Below are positions 39,278 through 51,379 of a stretch of DNA of 64,000 nt, piece by piece (positions within the stretch are counted from its first letter, which is position 1; each line of letters starts with the position of its first letter). The notes under the pieces were generated by a model. It saw only the letters and a program-made list of their open reading frames with translations. It had not been told where the DNA came from and ran no database searches. This stretch comes from Aedes albopictus. Taxonomy: Eukaryota > Arthropoda > Insecta > Diptera > Culicidae. The stretch lies in assembly GCF_035046485.1 (NCBI RefSeq), contig NC_085137.1, positions 44,199,155-44,263,154 of the forward strand, in the 5' to 3' direction. A program made the position numbers and the translations under genes.

Positions 39278-40831
39278 CAGTGATAGACATTCGTTTAGCC
39301 GAGAACAAAAAAAGTGTCAGGAAACTCATACAAAAGATTTTATGATAAAACTTTTTTATCGTAGTGATAGTATATCTAGTACGTTTTTATAAAAATGTGA
39401 TACATTAAACTTACATATACACTGAAACAAGACCGAGGATAAAAACCCTTCAAATATCATTTTTTGCCTAGACATTCGTTTAGCCGAGGTAAATAAAAAA
39501 TTGGTTTTCAATAGATTTTTGCAATTTCATGAGTATATTTCGAGGATATACCCCAAGGCATTTAGTTTATGACGTGTTAGCAAGATATTTGACCTTAAAA
39601 GTTTATTTATTTGTGAAATTCAGAGAAATATTATAAAAAAATGTCCCGATAAGGAGAAGCGACGGTAAACAAATTTATTTTAGAAAACTGATTTCCGTAA
39701 ACACTCAAACGTAATCTAGATTAGCAGTTACGAAAATATGGCACAGAATTATTGTAAGAAATGTTCAAATTATTGCATAAAATGTCATGAAAAAAATAAT
39801 TATATTGGTTTTTGGTTGGTTAAACTTTAAAATGGGATTGATAAAAGCTAAAATAAATAGTTCTGCATTGAAATAAAGACGTCTCCTAATGCCTGTGGAG
39901 TATACCTGTTTGATACTACCATTACTATATGAGTTAGAAGACTGCAAAGTGAAAAAAACTGCAAGAAGTGTCAGATTTTTTGTACCCTGTTTATTCAAAA
40001 GCAGATGCTCATACAAAAATGCAAGATATGGTCAAATAATTGGCTTATTTCATTAAATCTGAAGAAATATATAATAAATGAGTCTTAGTTGTGAACCACA
40101 TTCATTTTTAACATAGTTTATTTGGAAAAAATGTCTAAATTATGAAACAAGTAGTTTATGCTAGAAATTTGAATACTTTCGGTGTCATTTCTCGAATTGT
40201 ATTAGAAGACGTAATAGTAGTAAACGCTGTGATTTATGCAAGTGAAACCATCATATTTCATCAAAACAATACTTAAATACGTGATTTTTTGATGGTTTGC
40301 GTTATTTTTTCTGTTAAAAACGTTATTTTTCGTAAATTTTCAACCTGCTTTGGTCATGAAACTTTCATTAGATTCTTTTGAAACACTTCCGATAAAAATA
40401 ACTACATCAAATCTCAATTGGGAAACATTTAAAATATTATGACATATTTATATGAGATGCATGCAAAATTAATATGGCAACACTTCCAAAAACGATCTAA
40501 TTTATGATTTGCAAGTCGATCTACAATGCAGATCACCATACAAAATGACTTTGTTGGATATTTTTCGAAATTTGATAGTTTTTTATTATGGAATTATAAG
40601 AATTGTACAATTCGCCTAAACGAATGTCTAGGCAAAAAATGACATTTGAAGGGTTTTTACCCTCATTTTTATTTCAGTGTATATGTAAGTGTGATGTATC
40701 ACATTTTTATAAAACAGTACTAGATATACTATCACTACGATAAAAAAGTTTTATCATAAAATCTTTTGTATGAGTTTCCTGGCATTTTTTTGAAATTTTC
40801 TTAGCCTCGGCTAAACGAATGTCTATCACTG
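39278..40831. mobile_element. Tc1/mariner element with IR/DR termini, non-autonomous
   Basis: The ends are TA-CAGTGATAGACATTCG and CGAATGTCTATCACTG-TA (TA at 39276-39277 and 40832-40833). The TIRs are about 215 bp. Each carries two direct copies of an AGACATTCGTTTAGCCGAG motif: 39285-39303 and 39470-39488 at the left, 40806-40824 and 40611-40629 at the right, inverted and the last with mismatches. This matches the IR/DR layout of one Tc1 subgroup. The interior holds only ORFs under 85 codons, so transposase is missing. Excision with one TA restores the sequence of the opposite Penelope arm exactly. Confidence 0.9.
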
Positions 40832-41170
40832 TATAACTACTCACTAGTGTCTATCGTCTCCCGTGTATATAGTTGCCTAACCATTTGTGTTTGGCCTGCC
40901 TTTTCATTACCTGTCTGTTATAATATGGTTATTATTTTCGATTTGATGCACAATTTTACCTAACTTACTGTTTTTTAAAGTTTTTTTTTAATATATTTAG
41001 TTTTGATTGGACTTCACAGCACTGGTAACGATCGTTTCAAAATGGTTGGTGAATTTTGTGGTGATTATGGATCACGTTCATCGGTTTCATTTAAGAGGTG
41101 TGGAATTGGTTCCATTGTTGATATGGCTGGGGTTTGTCTACGTTTGGTGGACTGTTTAATTGTGTGGAAC

Positions 41171-42615
41171 TGGGACACCATAGGAAAAGCAACAAATATC
41201 AACCTGGATTTGTTCCTCGAGATGGTGAGCTTTTGCATAGATAGCAGCTACTTCAAATTCCGGGTCAAGTTCTATCAACAAACATTTGGTACAGCTATGG
41301 GCAGTCCTCTTTCGCCAATACTTGCGGAAGTAGTCATGGAAGTACTTTTAAGGACTGTCACAAAGAGACTGAGTTTCCCACTCCCAGTCATCAAATAATA
41401 TGTGGACGATTTGTTCATAGCACTACCAGAAGACCAAATAGAACATACGCTACAGATATTCAACAGCTACAACCAACACCTGCAGTTCACCGTTGAGAAG
41501 GAGGCCGACGGAAGGCTTCCATTCCTCGACATCCTGGTCATCAGAAACCCAGATCAGACCATATCTACGCAATGGTATTCCAAACCAATATCTTCAGGAC
41601 GACTGCTAAACTTCCACTCATTCCACCCCATAAGCATGAAGATAAACGTCGCCGCAAATTCATCAAACGGGTGACCTTGCTCACCACCAATCTCAACCAA
41701 CAACAGCAATCCAACATCATCTTCCACCACCTCCGCTCCAAAAACTACCCGTCGTCGTTGATCAACCGCTTGCTATGCCGAGCAAAACCGAGGGCCTCGA
41801 TAACAGAAGTCCCGCATGATACTCCAACAACATCCAACGTAGGCCACCTCCAAGAGTTAAACGAAGAAAACCATCCTCACGCCGGCAGCATCACCTCCAG
41901 AGGCTTGCAATCTCCATTAGACCAAAACACTCCAGCCATCCAACCCCAGCAGCGATCACCACCTTCCACAACCAACGGACAGCAGCTCACCGAATACATG
42001 AAGGGGATCTTCATTGAAAATCTCAGTCCTACAATCGCCAACATCCTAAAAGCCGATTTTCCACAGGTACGAATTGCCTACAAAACATTAAAAAACACAA
42101 ATAACTTCCTACGATCAGTTAAAGACCCTCTCCCTATACTCGACCAATGCAACGTTATTTACAGTCTAGAATGCACAGACTGTAAACAAACATACATTGG
42201 AATGACCACAAACCAGTTAAAAACTAGAATGTCTGGACACAAGAGCAATGTTAACCAATACACCAAATTAATCCAAAGCAATGACACACACACAAATGAA
42301 GAAATTCTAAGACTAGGCGAAAAAACGGCATTAATGAAACATGTCATTGAAAACAACCATATGTTCAATGTTGCAAACCCAAAAATTCTCGATAGGGCCA
42401 ATAGAAAATCACCACTACCAACACTAGAGATGTGTCACATCATCCATACACCTAACACAGTCAACCACCGTACAGACATACAAGGTCTAAGTACAACGTA
42501 CGCAGGACTATTCCACACAATTAAACAATCCACCAAACGTAGACAAACCCCAGCCATATCAACAATGGAACCAATTCCACACCTCCTAAATGAAACCGAT
42601 GAACGTGATCCATAA
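41171..42615 (+). pseudogene. Penelope-like RT plus GIY-YIG endonuclease, broken
   Basis: The RT portion starts mid-domain: QQTFGTAMGSPLSPILAEVV (the motif around catalytic segment B), then an in-frame TAA at 41396, then YVDDLFIAL with the paired catalytic Asp, then GRLPFLDILVIR. The N-terminal RT including the first catalytic Asp is absent. A frameshift near 41660 moves to the frame that ends at 42615. That frame contains FIKRVTLLT, a low-complexity Q/P-rich linker, and a GIY-YIG domain: NVIYSLECTDCKQTYIGMT, LKTRMSGHKSNV and later EKTALMKHVIENNHMF. The fusion of this type of RT with a C-terminal GIY-YIG nuclease is diagnostic of Penelope-like elements. The copy is inactive. Confidence 0.9.
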
Positions 42616-43059
42616 TCACCACAAAATTCACCAACCGTTTTGAAACGATCGTTACCAGTGCTGTGAAGTCCAATCAAAACTATATATATTAAAAAAAAAC
42701 CTTTTAAAAACAGTAAGTTAGGTAAAATTGTGCATCAAATCGAAAATAATAACCATATTATAACAGACAGGTAATGAAAAGGCAGGCCAAACACAAATGG
42801 TTAGGCAACTATATACACGGGAGACGATAGACACTAGTGAGTAGTTATATGTTTTATGTTAAATGTTATATGTAAAGTGTTAAATACATGCTTTAGCCCT
42901 TCGGTCGAAACGTCGGGAGAGTAGGAAACATTTCGTTCTCGACTTAAAGACTGAGAAAGCCACCCAAAAGATCGATCAAACATCCAGTCGAAACCCTCTT
43001 GAAACTTCTCCATGTATTATTTATTATTTCACGAAATGTTTATGGAACTATCGCGGAAT

Positions 43060-44640
43060 GGTCACTCTTGCTGGAATTCCTTTTATGCGGTTTGCACAAA
43101 TTATTCTTAAAATTTTTAGAATTTTCTCCAGAATAACCTCATGTAACACTGCCAGACATTCCTTTGGGGATTATTTGAGGATTTATCATAAATTTTCTCT
43201 TAGTATCCCTTCAAAATGCATCCAACCCAGTGCATTGATTTCTTCGATTTTATTCCAGGGATTCCTCCAGAGATCCTTTCAGAAATTTCTCCTGGAATTT
43301 TCCTTGACACGTCTTCAAATTTACATTTTCAAATTTCTTCAATTTCCAAGAAATTTCTTAAAAGATTCATCATGAATCTAGTCCACGGATTTCTTTAGAA
43401 ATCTCTTCATAAATTCCACCCAGTGATTTCTTAAGGAATTTATATTTAATAAATTCATTCAAGGATGGCTACATATGTAAGTTTATGCATGTATTCCCTT
43501 ATGTATCACATAAAAATATCCGAAGGAATATCTCCCAAAATATTGTCATCATTTTTACATAAGATTTTCTTTGGAATTTCATCGAATACGTTACTCCAGG
43601 AATTCCTCCAAACGTATCTTCAAAATATGCAATTCCAAGAATTTTTTTTCTAATGATTCGGAGTTTCTTCCAGAAATTCCTCTTGGGTTCTCGTTTAGAA
43701 AATCAGAAATTAGTCTAGAATTTTTTTTCCGAAATTATTGCTTGAAATCCTTCAGAGGTACCTTCAGATATTACTCAATTTACTCAGGGATTTCTTCGGG
43801 CATTTATTTGGAAACTCCTCTAGAAAATTCTCAAGAGATGCTACCGGAAGTTCCTTCAGGTATTCCTCTGGGGATTGCTTTGCATTTATTTGGACCTTTT
43901 TTCAGGTATTCTTTGAGAATGATTTTTCCAAGGATTCTCTCAATTCCTGCAGAAATTAATACAGAATCTATTCCTCAGCATTTTTCTTCAAAGAATTTTT
44001 AAGGCAATTTTCAATGAATACTTACAGAGAGTTCTCCAGTTCTTCTCGATGCTTCGTAAAAAAATCATATAACTTGTAGTAATTCAGAATCTTATGTGTA
44101 CAAATGCCTCCAGATAGTGTATAAATGTTTTTTCGATAATTCCTCCAGAGATATCTCCATGAGTACTACAAGAATTCCTTCAGGCAATCCTCCAGGGATC
44201 TCTCAGAAATTTATTAAGAGAAGAAAAGTAGAATTCCATCAGTACCTTTGTCTGCCATTCCTACAGATTTTTCAATAGATTTCTTCGGGAATTCTTCTAC
44301 GAATTTTTCCAGAAGTCCTTCCAGAAGTTGTGCAAGCATTTTTTTATTGGAATTACTCGCAGAGTTCTTTTATAAGTCGTCGTCCTTTTTTTTCTCTAGA
44401 ATGAATGGGGTATCTCAAGGTGTTTCTTTAAATATTCTCCTAGGAATCATCCAGGGCTTTCACTTAGGAATTACTCAAGAGATAACTTTAGAAATTGCTT
44501 CAGGAATGTTTGTTCAGGAATTTCCACAAAAAATTTCAAGATTTTTCTTCAGGAGTTTTAAAAAAATTTCTTGTCAGGATTTTTTAAGGGTTTTTTGATA
44601 CAATTCTCCAAGGATTTCTCAGAAACTCCTTAAAGAACTC
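43060..44640 (+). repeat. Degenerate CCTCCAGAAATTC field, plus orientation
   Basis: TTCCTCCAAACG, ATTCCTCTGGGG, CTCCAGAGATATC and similar. It starts beside the Penelope-like element. ORFs of up to 143 codons have no domain. Confidence 0.65.
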
Positions 44641-46017
44641 TTTAGTAATTTTTGAGGCAACTTCTGGAAGAATCCTAAAAATTTCCTGGAGGAATATCTT
44701 AATTTGTATGTAAGATAAAAATACCTGAAAAACTCCATGGGAAAAGTTTAGAATAAATCCCTTACTAAATTACCCAAGAAATTACCTAAAGAAATCCCTA
44801 AAATTTTGAGGAAGTCTCTGGAGATAAAAATATCTTCTCGAATGAATTTCAGAAGGAATCCCAGCAGAAGTTTCTGAACGAAACCCTGAAGGAATTACTG
44901 AATAAATCTGCAGTAAAATCCCTTTAGAAATTTTTGGAGCACTTTTGATTGAATCTCTTCGAAGAAATCCCAGGAAACTTTCTGATGAAATACCTGGAGA
45001 AACTTCTCAGGAAAACCTTGGTGCAAATTTTTTTCTCAAATTCATCGAGAAATCCTTTAATAAAGTTAATGGAGAATTTTCTAGAACTGCTCTTGAGGAA
45101 ATCTGTAGACCAATTTCTGAAAAAAAAACCTGAATACCTCGATAAATGCATAGAAAATCGGCTACAAAGATCCCTAGATAAAAAAACTCCTGAGATATTT
45201 CTGAAGAAATTTCCATAGATATTCCTAGGTAATAATATCTGGAGGAAATCCTGAAGGAATCCCTGTATAAACTCTTGCACGCATCTCCGAAGCAATTCCT
45301 GTCTGAATCACTGAAAGTAATAATACAAGAAATTCTAGAGGGATTCCTGTAGAATTCTCTGGATAAATCCTTGAAGAACCTTGTGGACACATTAATGTTA
45401 GAATTTTTAATGGAAACCCTAAAGCAATTTCTGAAGAAATCTCTAGTGAAATTCAAGCAAAAGTACGTGATCGAATTTCTGGACGAATATCTAGAAAAGT
45501 TTCTGAAGAAGCCATGGGAAGAATGTATTGAGGAAGCTTTGAAATAATTTTTGAAATCCCTGTAGGATATTCTGAAGGAATCCCTAGAGAAATATCGGAT
45601 GCTGTTTTTTTTAACGAGTCGTAGAAGAATTTCTGAAGTAATTCCTGATTGTGTTTCAGAGAGAACCCATTAAAAATCACCTAAAAAGCTCTTGGAAACA
45701 TTTTTGGAGGAATTCATGATGGAACACCTAAATGCATGGATTAATTTTGGAAGAAAGACATAGAAGCTTTCCTTGGGCTTGGTATCCTTGGTCAAATTTA
45801 TGGACAAATCTTTTGAGAATTTTTTAAAATAATGTTCAGGGAAAATTCTAAATTTTTCTTGAAGATTTTTTGAAGATATTTCAGGGGAATCCTTCAACGA
45901 AAATTTCGAAGGAAATTCTATAGGAGATTCTTAAGCGATCATCGAATATAATATGTTCTATGAAACTTCCAAAGGTAATCAATGAAAGACTTCCCAGAAG
46001 GAATTCCTAAGGGAATT
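44640..46017 (-). repeat. Degenerate repeat, minus orientation
   Basis: GAAATTCCTGGAGG, CTGGAGGAAATCCTGAAGG, TCCCTGTAG and similar. The orientation switch is near 44640. Overlapping ORFs up to 149 codons on both strands are by-products. Confidence 0.65.
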
Positions 46018-46025
46018 TTCTAAAG

Positions 46026-46755
46026 CAGTGGTCACCAAATTGCGGCCCGCGGGCCGCATGGGGCCCTCGAGAAGGTTTAATGCGGCCCGCGATCTGTTTT
46101 TGATATATATAAGAAAGGCCGCAAAAACTTCAAGCAAACATTTTTCATCAAAGCACTTTTAAGAAATGAAGAACTAATTTCCAAGCAAACGATACAAATA
46201 AACAAAAAGCTACTTTAAATCAGTATAATTATTTTTAAAAATTGTTCATCTGCGAAATAATTATGTCTAAGCAATTATGACTTTTTCATTTTGATTCTGA
46301 AACATTTTTATGTAGAACTAGCTGTCCCGGCAAACTCTGTCTTGCCAATCTTGTGGTGGTTTGACAGCTTTTGAGCTAATTTTAGCGCCGCACTCTAGAT
46401 TGGTTTCGTTTCGATCGAGTTGATTTTCTTCCCAGCTCATGAAAAATCAGCATTTTGTCTATTTTCTTACATTTTAGTTCATTTTCCTAACTTTTTTTTT
46501 ACATATAAACACAACCACCATGAATACGAATCAAAATATGCAAGAGTCATCCTGATCGGTTCAGCCGTTCGTGAGTTTTGTTGCTTCAAAGGGACTTCAA
46601 ACTCATTTTTATATATATAGATATAAAGGATGACTTGTATGTCGAGGTTTAATCCTGAAACTTGATCCTATTAAACCCTTGAATGCCTTGCGGCCCGCAG
46701 CCTTCTTGTAAAATTCAATTGTGGCCCGCGTAGACAGTAAGCCTGAGAACCACTG
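46026..46755. mobile_element. hAT-type element with perfect 8-bp TSD
   Basis: The ends are CAGTGGTCACCAAATTGCGG and AGGCTTACTG...CAGTGGT read on the reverse. TTCTAAAG at 46018-46025 and 46756-46763 is the 8-bp TSD. GCGGCCCGC words occur in both subterminal regions (46042, 46083, 46691, 46722). The interior contains an RTE-like 3' end, and no transposase is present. Confidence 0.9.
46316..46622 (+). mobile_element. RTE-type retroposon 3' end, ATATATATAGAT tail
   Basis: It begins ACTAGCTGTCCCGGCAAACT and ends TTCAGCCGTTCGTGAG, CTCATTTTTATATATATAGAT. I recognise this as the end of a widespread insect short RTE-related repeat. It is nested in the hAT-type element. No coding sequence. Confidence 0.65.
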
Positions 46756-46763
46756 TTCTAAAG

Positions 46764-47150
46764 GAATCCGTGGAGCAATCTCAGAAGGTATCTAGAGAAG
46801 GTTTTAGATTTAGACAAAAGTTGCTGAATAAATTTCTGATTCAATCTCTAGAAAAATTTACTGTCGGATTTCTCAGAGAAATCTTCGAAGGCATTCATGA
46901 CAGAATTACTTGGAAATTCCTTGGAAGATTTTCTGAAGGAATTTCAGAATAAGTACCTGATGGATTTCTGACAAATTTCCTGTAGTTTCCTGTACAATTC
47001 CTTGTAGTTTCGGAAGAAGTTTTCCGAGTGAATCTTTGATAGATTTTTTAAAGTGGACGTTGAAGAATTTCAGGAGACGAATTTTGGAAAGAATCTTCGA
47101 AATATTTCTGAAGGAATCTCTGGAAGAAGTTTCAATATCAAAGAATTTAT
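46764..47150 (-). repeat. Degenerate repeat, continuation after the hAT insertion
   Basis: GGAATCCGTGGAGCAATC and GGAATTTCAGAA continue the minus-oriented field seen before 46018. Confidence 0.55.
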
Positions 47151-47523
47151 TTTGCACGTATGACGGTGTAAAAAACTGGAAAACTTTCAAATGTCGCTAA
47201 CTTTTTCTACATACATACAAAATCGTAATTTTTTTGGTGCAACTCCAATTCCTTCTATAATAGTGTAATGGCAAGACACAGAAATGGTTATGAAATGTTC
47301 ATAAACTAAATTCTAGACTAAGTTAAGGTAGAAAACGGTATATAAAACCCATACTAAATCAGCTAAGTACGTTATATGAAGTGCGAAAGACGATAGAAAA
47401 GAGATAAAAATGACTAATTCGTGAATTCTACCCTATATAACTGTAAGTCTTAAAACCACAATCACACCATTTTCCAATGATTTTTTTTCCGCTTCTTGAC
47501 TTTCATTCAATACGTCACGTACG

Positions 47524-48839
47524 TAAGGTACCCCGGGGCAAGTGAGAATCGGGGGCAAGTGAGACCTATAGCTAGTATTTTTTTTACTATATATTTTTAA
47601 GACTAACATTCTTCATGAAAAACATAGGTATCACACCTACGGATACTTTGAATACAAAAAATGTTATTGTTTCAACCATAAAAAGACCATATACGTTATT
47701 GTTGTTCACATGTAATTTTCAATTAATTAGGTAAGATTGACGTGCTCTACTACATTCGTCGTTTCAAAATAAATTTGTTATTCTACAAATCCTTTTTTGG
47801 ATTCAGGATAGTATTTGGAGTTCATGCAAATGATTTCAACCGAAAAAGCTGTATTTTATTTCTATTTATTACCTTTAGTTTACTGCTCTCACTTGCCCCA
47901 GTGCATTTCGCTATCTGGGGCAAGTGGGACCTACGAGAAAAAACAAACACAATTTTATGGGTTCATCTCGCCTTGTCCAGCCTAAGATGAAATTAGCACG
48001 AAAGTCAATAAAAATTGACGCGTTAAGTAATCTACTGTTGGAATATACTTTATTACCTCTATTTAGATGCTGAAATTCTTGTTAAAAATGGTAAAACCAT
48101 GGGTAAAACAAAAAAAAATCAAAAGCATGTATTTTTTTGTTTTTCTCTAAATATCTTTCATTTGTTTTCACTTCTAAGCATTCGGGAATCGCCCATAAAA
48201 ATTAAAATAGGAAAATGGCCTTTTCAAAATTCATGATTAAAAAAACATTATTTAATGATCGTAAGATTATAAGGGAGAAGATATTACTGAAAATCTCGAA
48301 ACCCCAGATATACTATTGGTGAGAATCATCAACTATATAATATAGAGACCAAGTTTCGAAATCTTTTGTCTCTTCACTTTACGGCGCTTTTTGTATAAAA
48401 AAAAATCAATTTATTTTGCATGGGCTGCTAGAGTTGATTCAATTCCCCCAGCGATTTGTTATGTGTTACGTAATTTATGCATGGTACCACAAACCTCTTC
48501 TTATTTTAATCTCTTAACATAGTCATTCATATAAGAGATTTATGATTTATGTTACCTTATTTGCTGCAACTTATATTAAGCCCTTTGAACAAAACCTCTG
48601 AATAGGTCCCACTTGCCCCGTGAAACGCAGTAAATGAAGATCTGCTACACTTTTCATTATAAGCATAATATATGCAATGTAAAAATTTTGAAACTGTTTT
48701 AATGCATGTTAATAAGTACAAATATAACAACAACGTCTTTTGGGTCCATTATAATCATTAAAGAATTTGAGTTTTGAAACTTTTGTCAAGACAAAACCAA
48801 ATTAGCATTTTTTCAGGTCCCACTTACCCCGGGGTACCT
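47524..48839. mobile_element. TIR element, AGGTACCCCGGGGCAAGTG ends, TA TSD
   Basis: AGGTACCCCGGGGCAAGTGAG at the left and its near inverse at the right, flanked by TA at 47522-47523 and 48840-48841. The GGGGCAAGTG(A/G)GACCT motif recurs internally (about 47548, 47886 inverted, 47917, 48606 inverted, 48820 inverted). No transposase ORF in 1.3 kb. Confidence 0.75.
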
Positions 48840-48841
48840 TA

Positions 48842-49500
48842 CATTGTTCTTTTGCACCGCTTTTACGACAATTCTCGAACGTAGGTACCAATTTCAATGA
48901 ACACCGGCATTCAGCAGATCAACAATCCAAATTAAATGAAATCCCAAGCCTCTGGCATACAGTTCCATCCGCATGCATCGTCACTCCGTGTAGAATAGTG
49001 CAAAACTTTTTCCGAAGACTCTCGATCTCTACCACCATCGCATCGCCGCCAGAGACGACACGACGAAGACGAAAAAACAACAAGAACATTAATTTTCGGG
49101 GCCGTAAAAAGCAACCAAACAATTACGATTCTTCATCTCTGTGTCTCGGTTCACGTTTGCACGTGATTCTTGTTGCACTCCTAGGATGCTTGTTCATCAG
49201 TTTTTGGGTTTGGGAGCGGACGGTTCCGGCAAACTGTATTGCACGATATTGTAGGCGAAGGAAGAGAAGAGGAAAAAAAAATGTTCATCAAACATTCGTC
49301 AAAATTTCAGCACCGTAATAATTCATCAATATTTCATGCCATTCTCCGGTGGACGAAAACAACATCGCCTGGGGAGAGACTTGCCTGATTAAAGACAGGG
49401 AGGCCAAAAATTGGTACGGTATAGGGCGTTTTGTGGTTCGTTATCTGAAAGGGTAATCCTTATAGATTCCAAAAACGCTGTCCCATAATCTTCAGCAAAT
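48842..49500. other. Unassigned region
   Basis: A 106-codon plus-strand ORF at 48998-49318 is Arg/Lys-rich with one hydrophobic stretch (LHVILVALLGCLFISFWVW). I do not recognise it and see no supporting context, so it is not called as a gene. Confidence 0.3.
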
Positions 49501-49726
49501 GATTTTTTTTAAAGACAAAAGACAATTCACACCGTCTTCAGCCAGAGGCTGCACAGACTGAACACATTACTTACACTAGACAACGGACAACACACAGAAC
49601 AAGAAATGATGAATTTTTCGTTTGACGAAAAGTTTCCACCGACTGGAGCGGGAATCGAACCCACACTCCGAGGCTTACGATACGCCTAGACGACTGTCGC
49701 CGCTAACCGCACGGCCACGAAGCCCA
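49500..49726 (-). mobile_element. tRNA-derived SINE, minus strand
   Basis: On the minus strand the head GGGCTTCGTGGCCGTGCGG has an A-box-like core. GGTTCGATTCCCGCTCC is a perfect B box. The intervening arm is long, as in Ser/Leu-type tRNAs. A tRNA-unrelated body runs down to about 49500. The acceptor ends do not pair, so a functional tRNA is unlikely. TSD not resolved. Confidence 0.75.
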
Positions 49727-49739
49727 CAAAGTATGTATC

Positions 49740-50870
49740 TACATCCCAGCACTAATGATCTATTAAATTGCCTCTTTTTGAAATATATTAGGTTATGATT
49801 AAAACAGTTTGAAATTCTTCGTTACGAAAGTTCTCCCTGTTTCCTAAAACGTCCGATTGATTCTTCATAAGCATAAGACGTAAACAAACAGAGACAGCTA
49901 AACTCTTGGCTAAACTTAAAAACACTTAGGATTGCACATACCTGCAATGGTGGAACGGAAATAAATTCAAACAAACACAACATTCGAAAACAAACCTTCC
50001 AATCACCCAAAAAGATCCTATTGAAGATAAGTGCACACACATCGCACCGGTAGATAGGCCCACTATTTGCATTTGCATTTCTCCGGGTCGCTTGTTATTG
50101 CAGACTTCAGCCATACTGGCATCCGCCTGGTCCTAGTCAAACAACTGACCGACCAGGTTCGGACGATCATTTCCTCCAGCCACTCCACCTTCATCCAGAG
50201 AGGGAAAAACCCCGCAATCTATGTACACAAGTGCATCGACAACCTTTTTAAGCTTTTGAAATATGCTGACTGATTTATCTTGCACCGAAAATTTCTTTCC
50301 GGCAATTTCAGCCGGTACCTACCACTACTGATCGCCTTCGTTCTCCGTGTCGTTGCACTGCCGAATTTCCTCGCAACAAACCAACCAACAATAGAGGGGG
50401 AGTGAAAAAGAATTATTCGGCCCAGATGAGCAATTTATTTATTTTTGGCTTATTTGATGACCGTAAGATGGGGTAACATTACCATATCCTTAAAGTTTTC
50501 TGAACTAAAATATGAATATTCTGAATATCTTTGAATATGTATACGGGTACTATAATATGTGAGATCTTTTTTTATCTTGTTTTGTAATAACACAAGGATA
50601 AAAATTCAACCAGCATCAATACCGTATCGTTTGATACCTAAGCGATGCGAATAATTCAGAAGCTCCTCGGCTCTAGGTAATTTCTTCATAAATTCTATAA
50701 AAACTTTTCCCTTTTATCAAGAAGTTCTCCTTCGCTTATCGGTTTATTAGAAACATAATTTCTGAAGTTAATTGAAATCCCCAAAACATTTTTGCAGACC
50801 CATAGGGAAGAATATCACGAGAATTTTCGGGAATTACTCAGAAACAAATTGATACGTTCACTAAAAAAGC
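49740..50870. other. Unassigned region
   Basis: No gene recognised. Short ORFs at 49822-50114 (minus) and 50067-50273 (plus) overlap and lack motifs. Confidence 0.3.
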
Positions 50871-50879
50871 AATTTACCA

Positions 50880-51270
50880 CCGATCGAAAGTTCGGGGTCA
50901 CCCTTTCAAAAACATGTCATTTTTTAGGCCCCTATCTCCATCAATTTGCGCGCCCGAATTCAAAAACTTTGGTCTCATTTAAAATATAATTAGTCAAAGT
51001 AACTTTAAACATGACTCAGGTGAAACTTTTACAAAAATATTTGTATGCAATGTAAACTTAACCCAAAGTTGCCAAATTTTCAAAAAAAAAAAATAAATAA
51101 AAGGATATAAACTTACGGCAGTGTCGCTGGAAATTGGGTCGACCAAATGAGAGCGGTAATATTACCTATTTTCTATTAGCTTTCAACTGCTTTTTACCGT
51201 ACTTGGATAAAAAATCTAGAAAAAAAAACTCTTGATGTCATCGACCAAAAGTTTGGGGTCACTTTCGTAA
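50880..51270 (-). mobile_element. GGTCGACC / GGGGTCACC family copy, minus
   Basis: GTTCGGGGTCACCC at 50892 and AAGTTTGGGGTCAC at 51250 bracket a body. The body (51030-51230: ACGGCAGTGTCGCTGG, AATTGGGTCGACCAAA, TTCAACTGCTTTTTACCG) is the inverse of 56480-56650. Confidence 0.6.
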
Positions 51271-51379
51271 AATATGGAAAAGTGATTCTTTGATATCTTC
51301 GTCACCTATAGTTCAATTTTAATTGTTTTAGGCTCATCTCAAATATAACAAACTAAATTTAAAATGATATGTAAAGTTA

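Larger units (their letters stand above)
39131..42972 (+). mobile_element. Penelope-like element with inverted terminal arms
   Basis: A 5'-truncated RT/GIY-YIG coding core (41171-42615) is flanked by inverted arms. The right arm is about 42511-42972. The left arm is its reverse complement at about 39131-39277 and 40834-41171, split by a 1.55-kb Tc1-type insertion. The arms include the C-terminal coding end, so the same 55-residue peptide is encoded inverted at 41003-41170. Inverted, partly coding terminal repeats and 5' truncation are known features of Penelope-like retroelements. Identity between the arms is high by eye, with an indel near 39220. Confidence 0.85.

Noticed and set aside
41003..41170. 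N-terminal extension of the Penelope RT ORF
   Set aside because: These codons are antisense to the GIY-YIG end in the inverted left arm; the real RT homology starts after 41171.
48998..49318. Small basic membrane protein
   Set aside because: One hydrophobic stretch in a 106-codon ORF in non-conserved-looking DNA, with no family recognised.
49638..49726. tRNA-Ser/Leu gene on the minus strand
   Set aside because: The long variable-arm-like region and B box are convincing, but the ends do not pair and a SINE body follows.
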